Assembly: GCA_028023455.1 (NCBI GenBank)
Contig: JAQFVV010006216.1
Coordinates: 4,728,877-4,792,876 of the forward strand
Source: Epiperipatus broadwayi
Lineage: Eukaryota; Onychophora; Udeonychophora; Euonychophora; Peripatidae
Direction: 5' to 3'
DNA length: 64,000 nt
The position numbers were made by a program, and so were the translations under genes. Below are positions 1-12,621 of this stretch, piece by piece; position 1 is the stretch's first letter; each line of letters starts with the position of its first letter. A model generated the notes under the pieces. It made no database searches and was not told the origin of the DNA. It was given only the letters and a program-made list of their open reading frames with translations.

Positions 1-1305
1 GTTTATATCTTACAGTAGAAGAGCTCCTGGTTCCTGGTGTCAATTCCCATGAAGTCTTTATTTGAAGACCGGTTTATTTGAAGGTGGCCTTAGCTGGTTC
101 AATCCTGGTATTACAGTAATTTCATTTGAAATAAGTGAGAGAGTGCAACAAGTGCGTCTTATCACTCTTCTCACAAAATCAAGCTGGAACGGTTCTTGAT
201 TTCAATATTTTTCCTTCTATATCGATCATCCAGATTCACTGAACAATGGTTTCCTGTTCCAATTTTTCGTTATGGTCCAAGCCTTCATTGCTGCTTCTAT
301 TGGACATCTAATTTATTTTTGTTCTCTTATCTATATTTCTTCTGACTATTTTATATAAGATCCCCAAGGGCTAGCTTGCTTTTCGATAATTAATAAACAC
401 ATCATTTCCATTTACAAAAGTATTTTATCTTTAGATCTTGTACTTTTTTATAAAAAAGTATGTTCAAATATATTTTTTTTGAAAAATAAAATAATTTTAA
501 AGTTTTGCATCTGTGTGAATATATATACATACATTGAACAATTCTTTAATTTTAGGTTTTAGTTTTTTATTTATGAACTTAAAACCATTTTTATTCTAAT
601 TTTAAATTAATGTAATGGCATATACCATTACAATATAAATATATTGTAACGATATATAAATATGTCGTTACATTAATTTAAAATAAAAACTTAAAAGTTC
701 GCAAATAAAAGTAAAAAATTAAGCGCTAAAATTAAAATGTTTGTTAAACGTATATACATTTGCACAGATGCCAAACTTTAAAAATATTTTTTTAAAAAAA
801 AAAAAATAAATAAATAAGTATTTGAACGTACTTTTTTATAAAAAAAAAGTACAAGATTTAAAAATAAAAACAGATATTAATTAATTCTTGTAATCTGTAA
901 ATGGAAATGATTGTTTATAAATTGTTTGAAAAGCAAGCTAGCCTTGGGCTCTTGTATAATTAAAATGATCTGATGAAAGATAGATAAGAAAATAAAGAGA
1001 AATTAGCTTGACCAATGGAAGCACTAAGCCTTGGCTCGGACCCTAATGAAAGTGATGGATTAGTGACGTTTTGTTGATTGAATCCGTGTGGATAATATAA
1101 AAAGGGAAATACAGTTTTTTTAGACAGTTCCAGCATTTTGTGTTTGAGAGATGTGGTAGGACGCACATACCACACTCTCTATAAAAAAAAATGAAAAGAC
1201 TGTGATACCTTGAACCAGCTATTGCCATCTCCAGAACATTATCTTCCAATGGAGGCATCGCGGGAATTAAAAGCAGAAACCTGGACTCTTCTACCGTAAG
1301 CTATA
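1..1305. repeat. Large imperfect palindrome (foldback), about 650-bp arms
   Basis: The first 640 bases return as their reverse complement up to about base 1305, with the axis near 655. The clearest pairs are 9-23 with 1286-1300 (cttacagtagaagag against its complement with one change) and 372-383 with 929-940 (tagcttgctttt). The arms are about 65-85 % similar with several small indels. No transposase ORF is inside; the short ORFs are chance. The left arm may run past the window start. It could be a foldback or MITE-type element or an old inverted duplication. Confidence 0.75.
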
Positions 1306-2689
1306 TTGACATGAACTCTAAATTTAAAAATAATTAAGAACTTTCGTTCAAGCTTATGAACTTCTATCTGACTTTTTTAAAGTTTAAAATCAAATTAATA
1401 ATGTTTAATTTTATATGTTTTCTGATTGATAAAAATCATTTCCATTTTTTTTTCTCTTGTATAAATTATTTATTGTTTAAATTTCAAATGATGAAATTTA
1501 GGTTGGTATAGATGTTGCATAGATTCGTTAGCGGTTGATTATGTTGAAGTTTTCACATTTGATTAGAATATATAGGTCAATGATGTTAATGCAGGCATCT
1601 TACGATGAATGCCATGGGGCCTTGTGTATTCCCTTTTGCAATTGACGTTATCGATGATTTTGTATTTTGATCGATTGTGTTTAATTTGGATGTTTTTGAC
1701 CGTGGAATCTGTGCAGCTGATCTATACTCAACATTTTAAAAACAAATTTATAAAAATAATCTGTGTGAACGTATTTAAATGTTAAATTTAAGTCGGGCGT
1801 GAATGGCTATATAGTTTCGTAAAGTTATATTAAGGGAGGGTAATCTTAGGTTATTCATTTCGTAGTTGAATTGGTTCAATGGATTGGATATATTTGTGTA
1901 ATTGTAGATGTAGTATGAGATCCGCTACAGGCAGGATTATATATATATGCCACACACCTTCTGTTTGCCTATGGATGGGTTTGTAAGACGGCAAAGGACC
2001 GCAGTCCATTCCTATGGAGTTTTATGTTTATTGTTCTACTCGCCAATAGATGTCGCAATCCTGGTTGGTAGAGAGACAATTTTTTCTCTAATTCTACTTG
2101 CTGTTCAGATGTACATTCCTGACAGTATAGTATTTTGTGTTGTCGTATTTTCATGCTACATTGAATACATAAATGTATCAGATGGATTGGCGCTGGTTTG
2201 ATTGCAAAATTTGTTGCCTAAGATTAAATCTGGGAAGAATATTTTCTTTTCAAATGCGGATCTATGTAGTCTATTCATAATCAACTCACTAAATAAATAT
2301 TAAACTCATGGTTGTAATTTACTTAAATGTAACACTAAAGATTAATAGAAAAATCTAAAATGTTGAATTTATTCCTCAAAATTTAAATGTTATTTTATAT
2401 GTGCGTAAATAAATATTTTTATGTGTTAATTTCTGGCAGTGGCTTTTATTCTTTTATATTTAAGATATAAAATTTATATTTTATTATCTCTGCTACTCCA
2501 CTGAGCTAGTGACTTGGGCTAATGATCTGAATACTTAAATAAAGTGGAATCTTAACAGCGCGTATCTGCCTACTCTATAAATTTTTCTAGGTTTAAATGC
2601 CTAGATGGCGCCTTGTAGAGCAGATATCGTAGTTTGCGGTTAGATTCGATCTTCACTTTCATTTCAATCGTTATAATATATATATTAAT
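1306..2689. other. AT-rich stretch, no gene recognised
   Basis: I see no convincing coding region here. A patch at about 1945-2200 is less AT-rich and holds an 84-codon ORF, but that ORF resembles no family and has no second copy or splice context. A small imperfect stem lies near 2555-2625 around two copies of a cctaga-like sequence. Confidence 0.5.
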
Positions 2690-3785
2690 AGACAGGGTAT
2701 GAGCATAAGCTTTCACATGACCACACCACTCTCCATACTATCTTATAACACTGATACACCTGAACACACATATGTCAAAAAGATAAATAATCACCAATAT
2801 ACGTATTTCATGCTAAACCAGCAATCATCAGTTGGTCCAGATTACCATCTCTACACATATATGCTACAAGTGCTCAGATATATATTAAGATAGCAAATCC
2901 TCCTACTTTAATGGACAGGCTTCAAACTACTCCACACCAACTCTTCAACTGTCCATCCAATTAAAAATCTGATGATGGAACGCTCAAAGGCCACCCTGAG
3001 GCCGAGATTATTGTCACACCCATGTTGACCTAAGGTCAATATGACCCCTCATGTACAGGACATAATCCATTAAATACATAGACAAGGGATAGGCAGACAT
3101 CTCTAATATGTAATAGCTGAACCAACTGATGATTGCTGGTTTAGCATGAAATATATATATTGGTGATTATTTATCTTTTCGACATATGTGTGTTCAGGTG
3201 TATCAGTGTTCTAAGATAGTGTGGAGAGTAGTGGGTCATGTGAAAGTCTGTGCTCATACCCTGTCTATTACATATTTAGACACAGGTATATATAAGCCTA
3301 TGTATTTCAGCTATTACATATTAGAGATGTCTGTCTATCCCTTGTCTATGTATTTAATGGATTATGTCCTGTACATGAGTGGTCAGATTGACCTTAGGTC
3401 AACACGGGTGTTACAATAATCTCAGCCTCAGGGTGGCCTTTGAGCATTCCATCATCAGATTTTCAATTGGATGGACAGTTGAAGAGATGCAGTGTGGAGT
3501 ACTTTGAAGCCTGTCCATTAAAGTAGGAGGATTTGCTATCTTAATATATATCTGAGCACTTGTAGCATATATGTGTAGAGATGGTAATCTGGACCAACTG
3601 ATGATTGCTGGTTTAGCATGAAATACATATATTGGTGATTAATTATCTTTTTGACATATGTGTGTTCAGGTGTATCAGTGTTATAAGATAGTGTGGAGAG
3701 TGGTGGGTCATGTGAAAGTCTGTGCTCACACCCTGTCTATTACATATTTAGACAGGTATATATAAGCCTGTGTATTTCAGCTAAT
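2690..3785. repeat. Composite foldback: two inverted arms plus a third partial copy
   Basis: A roughly 430-bp unit lies inverted at 2690-3115 and direct at 3312-3745, with arms about 93-95 % identical by eye. Between them, 3123-3310 is a direct copy of the distal part of the unit (compare 3600-3785, offset 477 bp). The pattern is unit-reversed, part-unit, unit-forward. Flanking sequence is (TA)-rich. No ORF of note is inside. The high arm similarity means the structure is young or maintained by conversion. It fits a non-autonomous foldback or SINE/MITE-like repeat. Confidence 0.8.
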
Positions 3786-3997
3786 ATATATATATAATAA
3801 ATAAAGTTTGATATCTGTATTCGTTTGACAATATATGTAATATACAAATCAATATATATATATATCAAAATACAGTACAATTTACATAAATTATATTCTT
3901 TTAGAAGTACTTTCGACTATACGCTTTGTAGTCTTTATCAACTATATAACATTGAATAATCAAAGCGAGACAACCCTTAACAATACCCATAGTTCAA

Positions 3998-4440
3998 TTC
4001 AGATTTCCCACAATTCTGTTATCTTAACATTTGATGACTGGCGATTCATTAACATTTGACGATTTCTTGAAATCAATATAGCCTCTTTTATTTTACGTTT
4101 ATTATGACAACGTTCAATTTGAATAATTTTCATATTTTTATAATCAAATTTAAATCCATATTGACAAGATTAATTATGATCAAATATACCAGATGATGAA
4201 GGTTTATTTACATCTGTTCCAGATTGATTCTCTTTTTGAATTCTATTATATAAAAGCATATGCTTTTTTATTCTCTTCTCAAATGTACACTTAGATTTAC
4301 CAATGTATTGTATGCCACATCCACATATCAATCTATATATAATAGAATTTTGATTAAACTTTGAATTTTGAATTTTAGAATTATTAAGTAATCTATTTAT
4401 GTTATTTGTAGAGAAAAAAGCAATATGACACAAACCATTA
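3998..4440 (-). pseudogene. GIY-YIG endonuclease fragment, left arm of Penelope-like pair
   Basis: Read on the minus strand, the open part (4433 to 4170, 87 codons) has the linker NGLCHIAFFSTNNINRLLNN-like text, then CGCGIQYIGKS (GIY-YIG core: QY and YIG), and R-x(2)-KHM about 11 residues later. These are the arrangements seen in Penelope-like endonucleases. A stop follows FDHN, after which the homologous text continues to about 3998. It is a broken relic, about 90 % similar to the right arm. A bacterial-type or free-standing GIY-YIG nuclease is a less likely reading because of the foldback context. Confidence 0.65.
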
Positions 4441-4484
4441 TAAATTTTGCCATTTATATCAGATGAGCAGGTCAGGTTTATTAG

Positions 4485-4939
4485 GAAAATTTATAATGGT
4501 TTGTGTCATATTGCTTTTTTCTCTACAAATAACATAAATAGATTACTTAATAATTCTAAAATTCAAAATTCAAAGTTTAATCAAAATTCTATTATATATA
4601 TATATATTGATATGTGGATGTGGCGTACAATATATTGGTGAATCTAAGTGTACATTTGAGAAGAGAATAAAAGAGCATATGCTTTTATATAATAGAATTC
4701 AAAAAGAGAATCAATCTGGAACAGATGTAAATAAACCTTTAGCATCTGTTATATTTGATCATAATAAATCTTGTCAATATGGATTTAAATTTGATTATAA
4801 AAATATGAAAATTATTCAAATTGAACATTGTCATAATAAAAGTAAAATAAAAGAGGTTATGTTGATTTCAAGAAATCATCAAATGTTAATGAATCGCCAG
4901 TCATCAAATGTTAAGATAACAGAATTGTGGGAAATCTGA
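4485..4939 (+). pseudogene. GIY-YIG endonuclease fragment, right arm of Penelope-like pair
   Basis: The plus-strand copy begins with FISDEQVRFIRKIYNG-type linker in one frame, continues to NSIIY, then hits a (TA) microsatellite (about 4592-4605) that shifts the frame. The second frame (4607-4939) carries CGCGVQYIGES, R-x(2)-EHM, then IFDHN, IIQIEHC and a WEI end. The order of GIY-YIG core, R/H motif and a C-terminal His-containing tail matches Penelope-like nucleases. It lacks the upstream reverse transcriptase, so this is a 5'-truncated copy. The microsatellite expansion is the visible cause of the break. Confidence 0.7.
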
Positions 4940-7900
4940 ATTGAACTATGGGTATTGTTAAGGGTTGTCTCATTTTGATTATTCAATGTTATATAGTTGA
5001 TAAAGACTACAAAGCGTATAGTCGAAAGCACTTCTAAAAGAATATAATTTATGTAAATTGTACTGTATTTTGATATATATATTGATTTGTATATATATAT
5101 TGTAACCCAGTGCTTTTGGCACTTGGACTTATTTAGCATTATTTCTGCATGAAATCAATGTTATTCTTTAAGAAAAATAAAAAGATAAAATAAAAGTGGT
5201 AATATTTGGTTAATAAAGTGTGCTAACCATTTGCCTAGACCTGGTTTGTGTGAATAAATTATATATTTCCTAATGCAATATCATGTTTTTAAAAGGACAT
5301 GAATAATCTAAGTAAGATATTGTTATAAGAGCAAATTAATGTACTTTAAAACAAATATAATAAACTGTAGTTGGTTTTTAAATGGGTATAAAAGAAAAGA
5401 AAAACATAAATATCAATTATAATTTTATGATCGTCTTATTCTAAGGAAAAGTAACTTCTGATAAGTTCATTTTGAAGAAAATAATTTTAAGTTTAATTAA
5501 AATCACAGATAATTATTGTTGGTTTGAATGTATTTATTATTTTCATTATTAAACTACTTTGTAATACATTTTAAATAATACTGAAAACTATATGATTGTA
5601 ATAAGTTTCTTTTCTTTTGTTTATGTTATAATCAAATGATTTCTTGGTAGAGGTCGCTAGAGTTAAAAAAATGACTAATTCATACTCAAGTCATTTTTTT
5701 AGGATAGTCTGCTTTCTGCATTTCAAAGATATAACAGTACTGAAATTTGGTAACAATTTTTTTTTTTAATTTGACAGAAATAAATGTATAATCTAAGGAA
5801 AGTTCTATCTACAATGTTTGGCTGAACGTTTTGGTAATATATCTTGAATTTCTATGCCATCTTTCTATTTAAAAAACTTTTACATTAGATAATTATCACA
5901 TCTTAAAAGTTGGATTTTTAAACAAAACCAAGAAAAATGAAGAAATTAGCTAAAAATATTAATCAAATATTTTGTCTAGATTAAGGAAAACAAATATTTT
6001 CCAAGTAAAAACTACTTATCTAATGACTTGTTCTTTGTTAATATTTTTCTGGTATAGAAGAAAAATAAGTAGAAAGAATATTAAAAAAAAAAAAAAACAA
6101 AGAACTAGAAACATTTTTTTTAGTGCTTTTAAAAAATAAATTGTCTGCGTTATCAATAATGGAGAAATTGTATACAGAGGAATATATTTAATTCACTACT
6201 AACTGTCTAGGAAAAATAATAATCATAATAATAATATTAAACAATATACCTGCATTTTTTTAAAGAAAAAAAAAAAACTTTCTTGAAGTAAATATGAAAA
6301 TTAAATACGTACATTCTTTAAAGGGAAAATACTATTTGGAAAATAAATTGCTAAGATTATGAAAGATAGCTTAATAATTTCTTTATCGACTTAAGAATAA
6401 AATTAAAATAGTATACTGTATGCAAGGTGAAATTCTTATAACTTCATCCATTCTATAATTCAACTTCTGTTATTATCATAGTAATCTATAGGAAAAAGTG
6501 CGCATTTTCTTCAATATTCTAGCTAGCTAATTATATGTATAATATTCAAATAATGTGTCTTTATCGGCAATGTGATAATATTCATTTTCATTAGGATCCA
6601 AATTTTTATCATTATAATCCAATTGGGAATTAAGCTTCGTTTTACTATTTTTTTTTATATTTATTATTATAAGGGCCAAAGAAAGGAAAACTTTTCATTG
6701 AAAAAAAAAATGCGTTTATTACTTTCAGTGTTTTGTAAAATGTAACCGGATGGAAATTCTTTACCTGGACAAACAGCTCAACAGAAAAATAGTTCTGCTA
6801 ATGAGATAATGTGTATTTGTGTATTTTTTTTTTTTTAAAGAACAACTAATTGGTAAAAATTTTATATTGTGGTATAATATCAATGTATGTTAGGATTTAT
6901 ATCTGTCACGTAATATTTTAATGATCTTGTAATGATAAGTGTATATCTTACTATCATTACTCTGGGTTAAGTTTGTATTTAATATGAAGTAATACCAATG
7001 AAATATATCTGATTTATTACATGCAACTGGAGATATGAACTTTGCACATGAGAATTTAAAGAAAAATGTTGTATATTTATTTTAATGGGTAAAACCATAT
7101 ATAAATTTATCAGAAGTAACTCTAAAAAGAAAAAAAATGCTATAACAAGATATTTCTTGTTTAAAGTTGAACAGAATTTATATTATATTAATTAAGTAAT
7201 TTAGTAACAGTTATTCTTTAATAACACTTCCACTTTATTTAGTTTAAGCTGGTATGCTACCCATTGCTTTTGAATATTCCTTCATTAAAATTAAATTTAT
7301 TATACTTTTCTGCTGTCATATCCATTGGTTTCAGATATTGATTGAAGTATACATTTTAATATAGGTTTATTCTTATTATTGTGTTTTGCTATCTTGCCTA
7401 AGTGTAGAGTTGGTATATGCCTAATATCAGCATATTTTAATATTTATAATGTATTTTTTTTTATGGGATTAAAATGATCTCCCCAAAATACTCTATTTTT
7501 CCATGAGAGAAATAGTTTTTGATATAAAGTGATGGTATGTTTGATAGACCATGTGATTGATTCTCATGAATAGAATGATCAAGAGTTTATATAATATTTA
7601 GTATACTTAAGGTATTTTAAATCCCAAAAGAGGATTATACTTGGAGCGTGTTCGTTTCTTTAGGGGGTGAGATATAGATTCGACAACTATATGTTTTATG
7701 CTTGAGTAGTAGGCAAGAAACCACCAAATACTTCAGTGTAGTATTTTACTCTGCAGACATTAGTTGTTATTCTGCATTCCTCATGTGAAATTAAAGATAG
7801 TTCTACCATAGAAGGTGTAAATTATTGTGATCTTTTAAAAGTTATGGCAAGGGTAAATATTAGATTTGATGTGTTAGTTCCTCAAGGTGCACTTTGGTAT

Positions 7901-8186
7901 CAGTAGTGCCTTAGTAATTGAGATCAATATCTGTATTGTGCTACCGATCCTTGCTGGTAGTTCACAAGCAAACCAATGAAGAAAATTATTTTTAAAAAAA
8001 TAGTGCATATTTTAAAACGCTTATTTATTGAGGGAATGTTCGAACACAATATTTAGTATTAATTAAGAGTTAAGAAATATTCTTAGCATGCATTAAAACA
8101 TTTATAATTAAAATATTTATCATAATGTAGGTGGACATTAGGTTAAGCATGAAATGGTGGGTGGGACTTCTGATCAATGACCCATA

Positions 8187-8191
8187 ACTAG
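8187..8191. repeat. Target-site duplication actag, left copy
   Basis: These five bases directly precede the left LTR and recur at 14176-14180 after the right LTR. The E1 sequence joins cleanly if one copy and the Gypsy element are removed. Confidence 0.8.
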
Positions 8192-9550
<1,359 letters not shown>

Positions 9551-9564
9551 ATTCCTCCCCTTAC
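9551..9564 (-). other. Polypurine tract of the Gypsy element
   Basis: In sense orientation the bases GTAAGGGGAGGAAT lie directly upstream of the 3' LTR, the expected place for the plus-strand DNA primer. Confidence 0.75.
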
Positions 9565-9584
9565 TCCAGAAATATAAATGTCAC

Positions 9585-10700
9585 TTACACATAATCTTTA
9601 AACCTTTCTGGTTTCCTTTTAATTCTAAGCGGCCTGGGTGATTTGCTCTTCCATGCTTCCGGTCGAAGTTCTTCCATTATAACGTCTTTGTGTTCCTCCC
9701 CTACGTATTGTTTTTCTGATTTCTTTTCTATATTTCTTTCATTTTCCTCTGTCTCATTGCTGTTCAAATTCTGCCAAAACTCCAGTGGGACTTGATCTAA
9801 TTCTCGTTTTCTTAAGTGGTTGATGTGCCTTTTATATTTGTTACCATTTTCCCCTTCCACTATTTGTTTCGATATATTTTGTCCAATCATTCCTTTAATC
9901 CATGTTTTCTGTATGACATCTCGAACCCAGACTGGTTCTCCCATTTTAAAGTTTTTATATGATTGCACATCTCATGTATATTTCATTTCAGTTGGTTTCA
10001 GAACTGCTAATTGTATTCATAATTTCCGTCCAAACATCAATTCTACTGGCGTTTTTCCCATAATCGTCGATGGAGTAGTATGCTGGGTTAACATAAATCC
10101 CTGTAATTTTTCCTGTAAATCAATATTAGTAGTGTTCATTTTCTTCAGAAACGTCTTCACATGCCAAACTGCATCTCCGCCAATCCATTTGATTGCGGGT
10201 GATATATGCTGGTGAGTATAAGTGACGGATCCCCCCAGCATCAAAAAACTGTCTAAGTTCATTGCTTGCAAAACCAGCTCCATTGTCCGTTATGATAACT
10301 TCTGGCAGGCCATGAATTGAACATGTTGACTTAAGACATTTAATCGTCTCGGCCGCACTGGTATTCCTTACTATATGGCACTCAATCCATTTTGAGAATA
10401 CATCAGCTAATATCAGTAGCATCTTGTTGTTCACTGGCCCTGCATGATCCATATGTACTCTTTCCCATGGCTTAGTTGCTTCCTTCCATTGCGACAATAT
10501 TTTACTTGGCAACTGCACTTCAGTTTGACATGCATCACAGCGCTTTATGTAATTTTCAATATCTTCATTTATTTTAGGCCACCAGACATAGCTACGTGCC
10601 AAAGCTTTCGCTCTCACTATGCCGGATGCCCTTCATGTATAAGTTTTAATGTGTTTTTCTCCCTTCCGGAGGTATCACTAATCTATCACCCATAATAATA
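9585..10700 (-). pseudogene. pol: Gypsy integrase, frameshifted
   Basis: The integrase joins viral cDNA to host DNA. Reading the minus strand downwards there is an HxxxH part of the zinc domain (HEGH, near 10640) and its CxxC (CDACQ), then the core with HMDHAG (first Asp) and TDNGAGF (second Asp). The catalytic Glu segment (SNGLAE-like) is present near 10185-10205 but in a third frame, flanked by single-base shifts, so the core is broken there; another one-base loss lies near 10625. The C-terminal part (9968 to 9585, 127 codons) is open and has the VWVRD ... W..G.I ... RHINHLRKR pattern of Gypsy integrase tails, ending in DYV. The original was one frame with the rest of pol; now at least three shifts separate its parts. 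Confidence 0.88.
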
Positions 10701-10789
10701 CACTTATTACTAACTGAAAGATTAAACCTGTTTGTCCAAAACCCCATGGCTAAGTAATTCGGTTTGGATTTAGGCCAGCCATTCTTAAT

Positions 10790-11298
10790 TCACTGAATCA
10801 GGCATTCGTATCTTTTTTCATTCTCTGTCCATTTTTTGACCATGTTAGAATTTAATACGCCTGAGTTCATATAATCTATGTAATTTATTTCTATTTTCAT
10901 TTTGCTTTTTTCCCTCCTATCTGGAAAATGTGATAACATGTCAGCGTGTGGTCTCCACCGCAGCATACACGGGCTTAAATGCTCTGTAGCGGCCCGATCG
11001 TTACTTAATATTCCCAATAATGGTTTGTGATCTGTAACAATTTAAAAACTATGACCAAACACATATTGATGATATTTTTTTATTGCAAAAATGATTGCAA
11101 GTGCCTCTTTATCTATTTGACTATAGTTGACCTCTGCTTTCAACATAACTCTGGATGCAAATGCCACTGGCCGTTCTTTATCTCCTATGGGATGGGCTAA
11201 TACCGCTCCCACTCCCCAGTCTGATGCATCTGTAGTAATCCTTACCTCCAGGTTACTATCAAAATGCATTAATAGAATATCTGATGTTAATAATTCTT
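10790..11298 (-). pseudogene. pol: Gypsy RNase H domain, broken
   Basis: RNase H removes the RNA strand during cDNA synthesis. The open segment 11269-11042 holds TTDASDWGVGAVLAH (first Asp), ASRVM, and DKEALAIIFAIKKYHQYVFG, in the order of Ty3/Gypsy RNase H. A frame change near 11040 separates the TDHKPL-type motif (third catalytic Asp region, near 11030) from what precedes it, and 11017-10790 continues as the connection to integrase (GILSNDRAATEHLSP). The link to the reverse transcriptase is lost by a shift in the A-rich stretch near 11300-11340. Confidence 0.82.
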
Positions 11299-12234
11299 TT
11301 ATTTCATGAAATGTTTTATCTTGGATTTCTGTCCAGATCCATTTTTTTTCTTTCTTAATAACTCGTACATAGGTTTCGCTACCATCACTTTATTTTTCAA
11401 GAATGGTTCAAAAAAATTCACGAGTCCTAGAAACGCCTGAAGTTGTTTTACGTTTCTAGGTTTTTCCGCATTTCTGACTGCTCTGATTTTATTTTCCAGC
11501 TGTCTTTTTCCTTTATCACTTATAGTATAGCCTAAAAATTCTAATTCCTGAGTTATCCACATACATTTTTCTTTATTCAACTTCACTCCTGCTTGATGTA
11601 GTTTAAAACATACGTCGGCAATTTTTTCCCTTAAAGTTTCACTAGACATTGCCGTTATTAAGATATCATCGTAGTATGGGATTACTCCTTTTAACCCTTG
11701 CAACAATAAGTTTAATTTAGCCTGAAAAATGTTCGGTGCTGTTGTTATCCCAAAAGGAAACCTATTGCATTTGTACAGTCCAAAAGGTGTGGTTAACGTC
11801 AACATACATGCTGTATTTTCGGTAACTTTCAACTGGTGAAATGCCGAATTAAGATTAAGCTTTGTGAAATATTTTGCATTAGCTAAATTCACCAAAACTT
11901 CTCTCACGTTAGGAACTGGATACGCTCCTTTATTTAAAAACTTATTAACTGTGCAACAATAATCCCCACACATTCTGATCTGTCCATAAGGCTTTGTTAT
12001 TATAACTCTGGGCGTAGCCCATTCTGCATCTTCTACTGCCGTTAGAACACCTTTATTTACTAGTTTTTTCAATTTCTCCTCAACTTTATCTCTCTGGGCA
12101 AAAGGAATCTTTCTAGGTTTACATACTATTGGACAAGTGTTGTCCAATAGTTCTACGTCTACTGGATTAGTTTTAATCAAGCCTAACTCTTCCGAAAATA
12201 AGTCTGGATATTTTTCCATTATTTCTTTTTCCAC
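11299..12234 (-). pseudogene. pol: Gypsy reverse transcriptase, active site altered
   Basis: This 311-codon open segment covers the reverse transcriptase of a Ty3/Gypsy element. It shows the N-terminal FSEELG/PRKIPFAQRDKVEEKL region, EWATPRVIITKP, MCGDY, the motif A region KLNLNSAFHQL, FGITTAPNIFQ, the box YYDDIL, LEFLGYTIS and QLQAFLGLVNFF. Motif A normally has Asp (LDL..A); here it is Asn, so a catalytic metal ligand is missing. YYDD keeps both Asp. The C-terminal end runs into a frameshift in an A-rich stretch. The segment is in frame with protease (separated by a TGA plus 13 codons), which shows gag-pro-pol was one reading frame. Confidence 0.92.
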
Positions 12235-12273
12235 CGTAACTTTTTTAATTATATTTATTGAGATTCCTAATTC

Positions 12274-12615
12274 TCAAAACCATTCTCTTCCAATTATCAG
12301 GGTTAGTTCATTTTTTACAATATATAATGGTAATTCACACTTTTTTTTTCCGTAACTAACTGGGACTTTAGTCACTCCCACTAGTTCTATTGACTGCCCA
12401 GTTATATCTTTTATTTTTATGTTTGACTTTTTTATTTCTAGCGACTGGTCTTTTATATGTATTTCTTTCCAAATTTTTTCTGAAATTAAAGAAATACCAG
12501 ATCCACTGTTGACTTCCATTACTACTTCCTTCTTCCCTATTATAACTGTTAGTACATACTGGCTTTTGTCTTGCCATATATTGTCCGATGTGCTATTAAC
12601 TTGCTCGTACTTCAC
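12274..12615 (-). pseudogene. pol: Gypsy aspartic protease, catalytic Asp lost
   Basis: The 113-codon segment has VVMEVNSGSGISLIS, where retrotransposon proteases have D-T/S-G; Asn replaces the catalytic Asp (GAC to AAC). The C-terminal IIGREWF matches the conserved G-R-D/E-W end. It lies in the same frame as gag, after a single TGA (12622-12624), and is itself closed by TGA where a Trp codon is likely (GREWF-stop). The protein would mature Gag and Pol; this copy could not. Confidence 0.85.
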
Positions 12616-12621
12616 TTCTCT

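Larger units (their letters stand above)
3838..5096. mobile_element. Penelope-like element 3' ends as an inverted pair
   Basis: Two copies of the same roughly 610-bp sequence face each other: 3838-4451 (reading leftwards) and 4484-5096 (reading rightwards), joined by a 32-bp unique spacer at 4452-4483. The outer ends are (TA)-rich. Both arms encode the linker and GIY-YIG endonuclease-like C-terminus described in the two ORF entries. Inverted or otherwise rearranged, 5'-truncated copies are a known habit of Penelope-like retroelements; no reverse transcriptase core remains here. Family assignment rests on the GIY-YIG pattern and is not certain. Confidence 0.7.

Noticed and set aside
1947-2201. 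84-codon ORF
   Set aside because: Chance ORF: low-complexity hydrophobic text with overlapping antisense ORF and no context.
2555-2640. tRNA- or SINE-like box (ggttagattcgatc)
   Set aside because: Only a weak B-box resemblance; no A box at the right distance and no cloverleaf.
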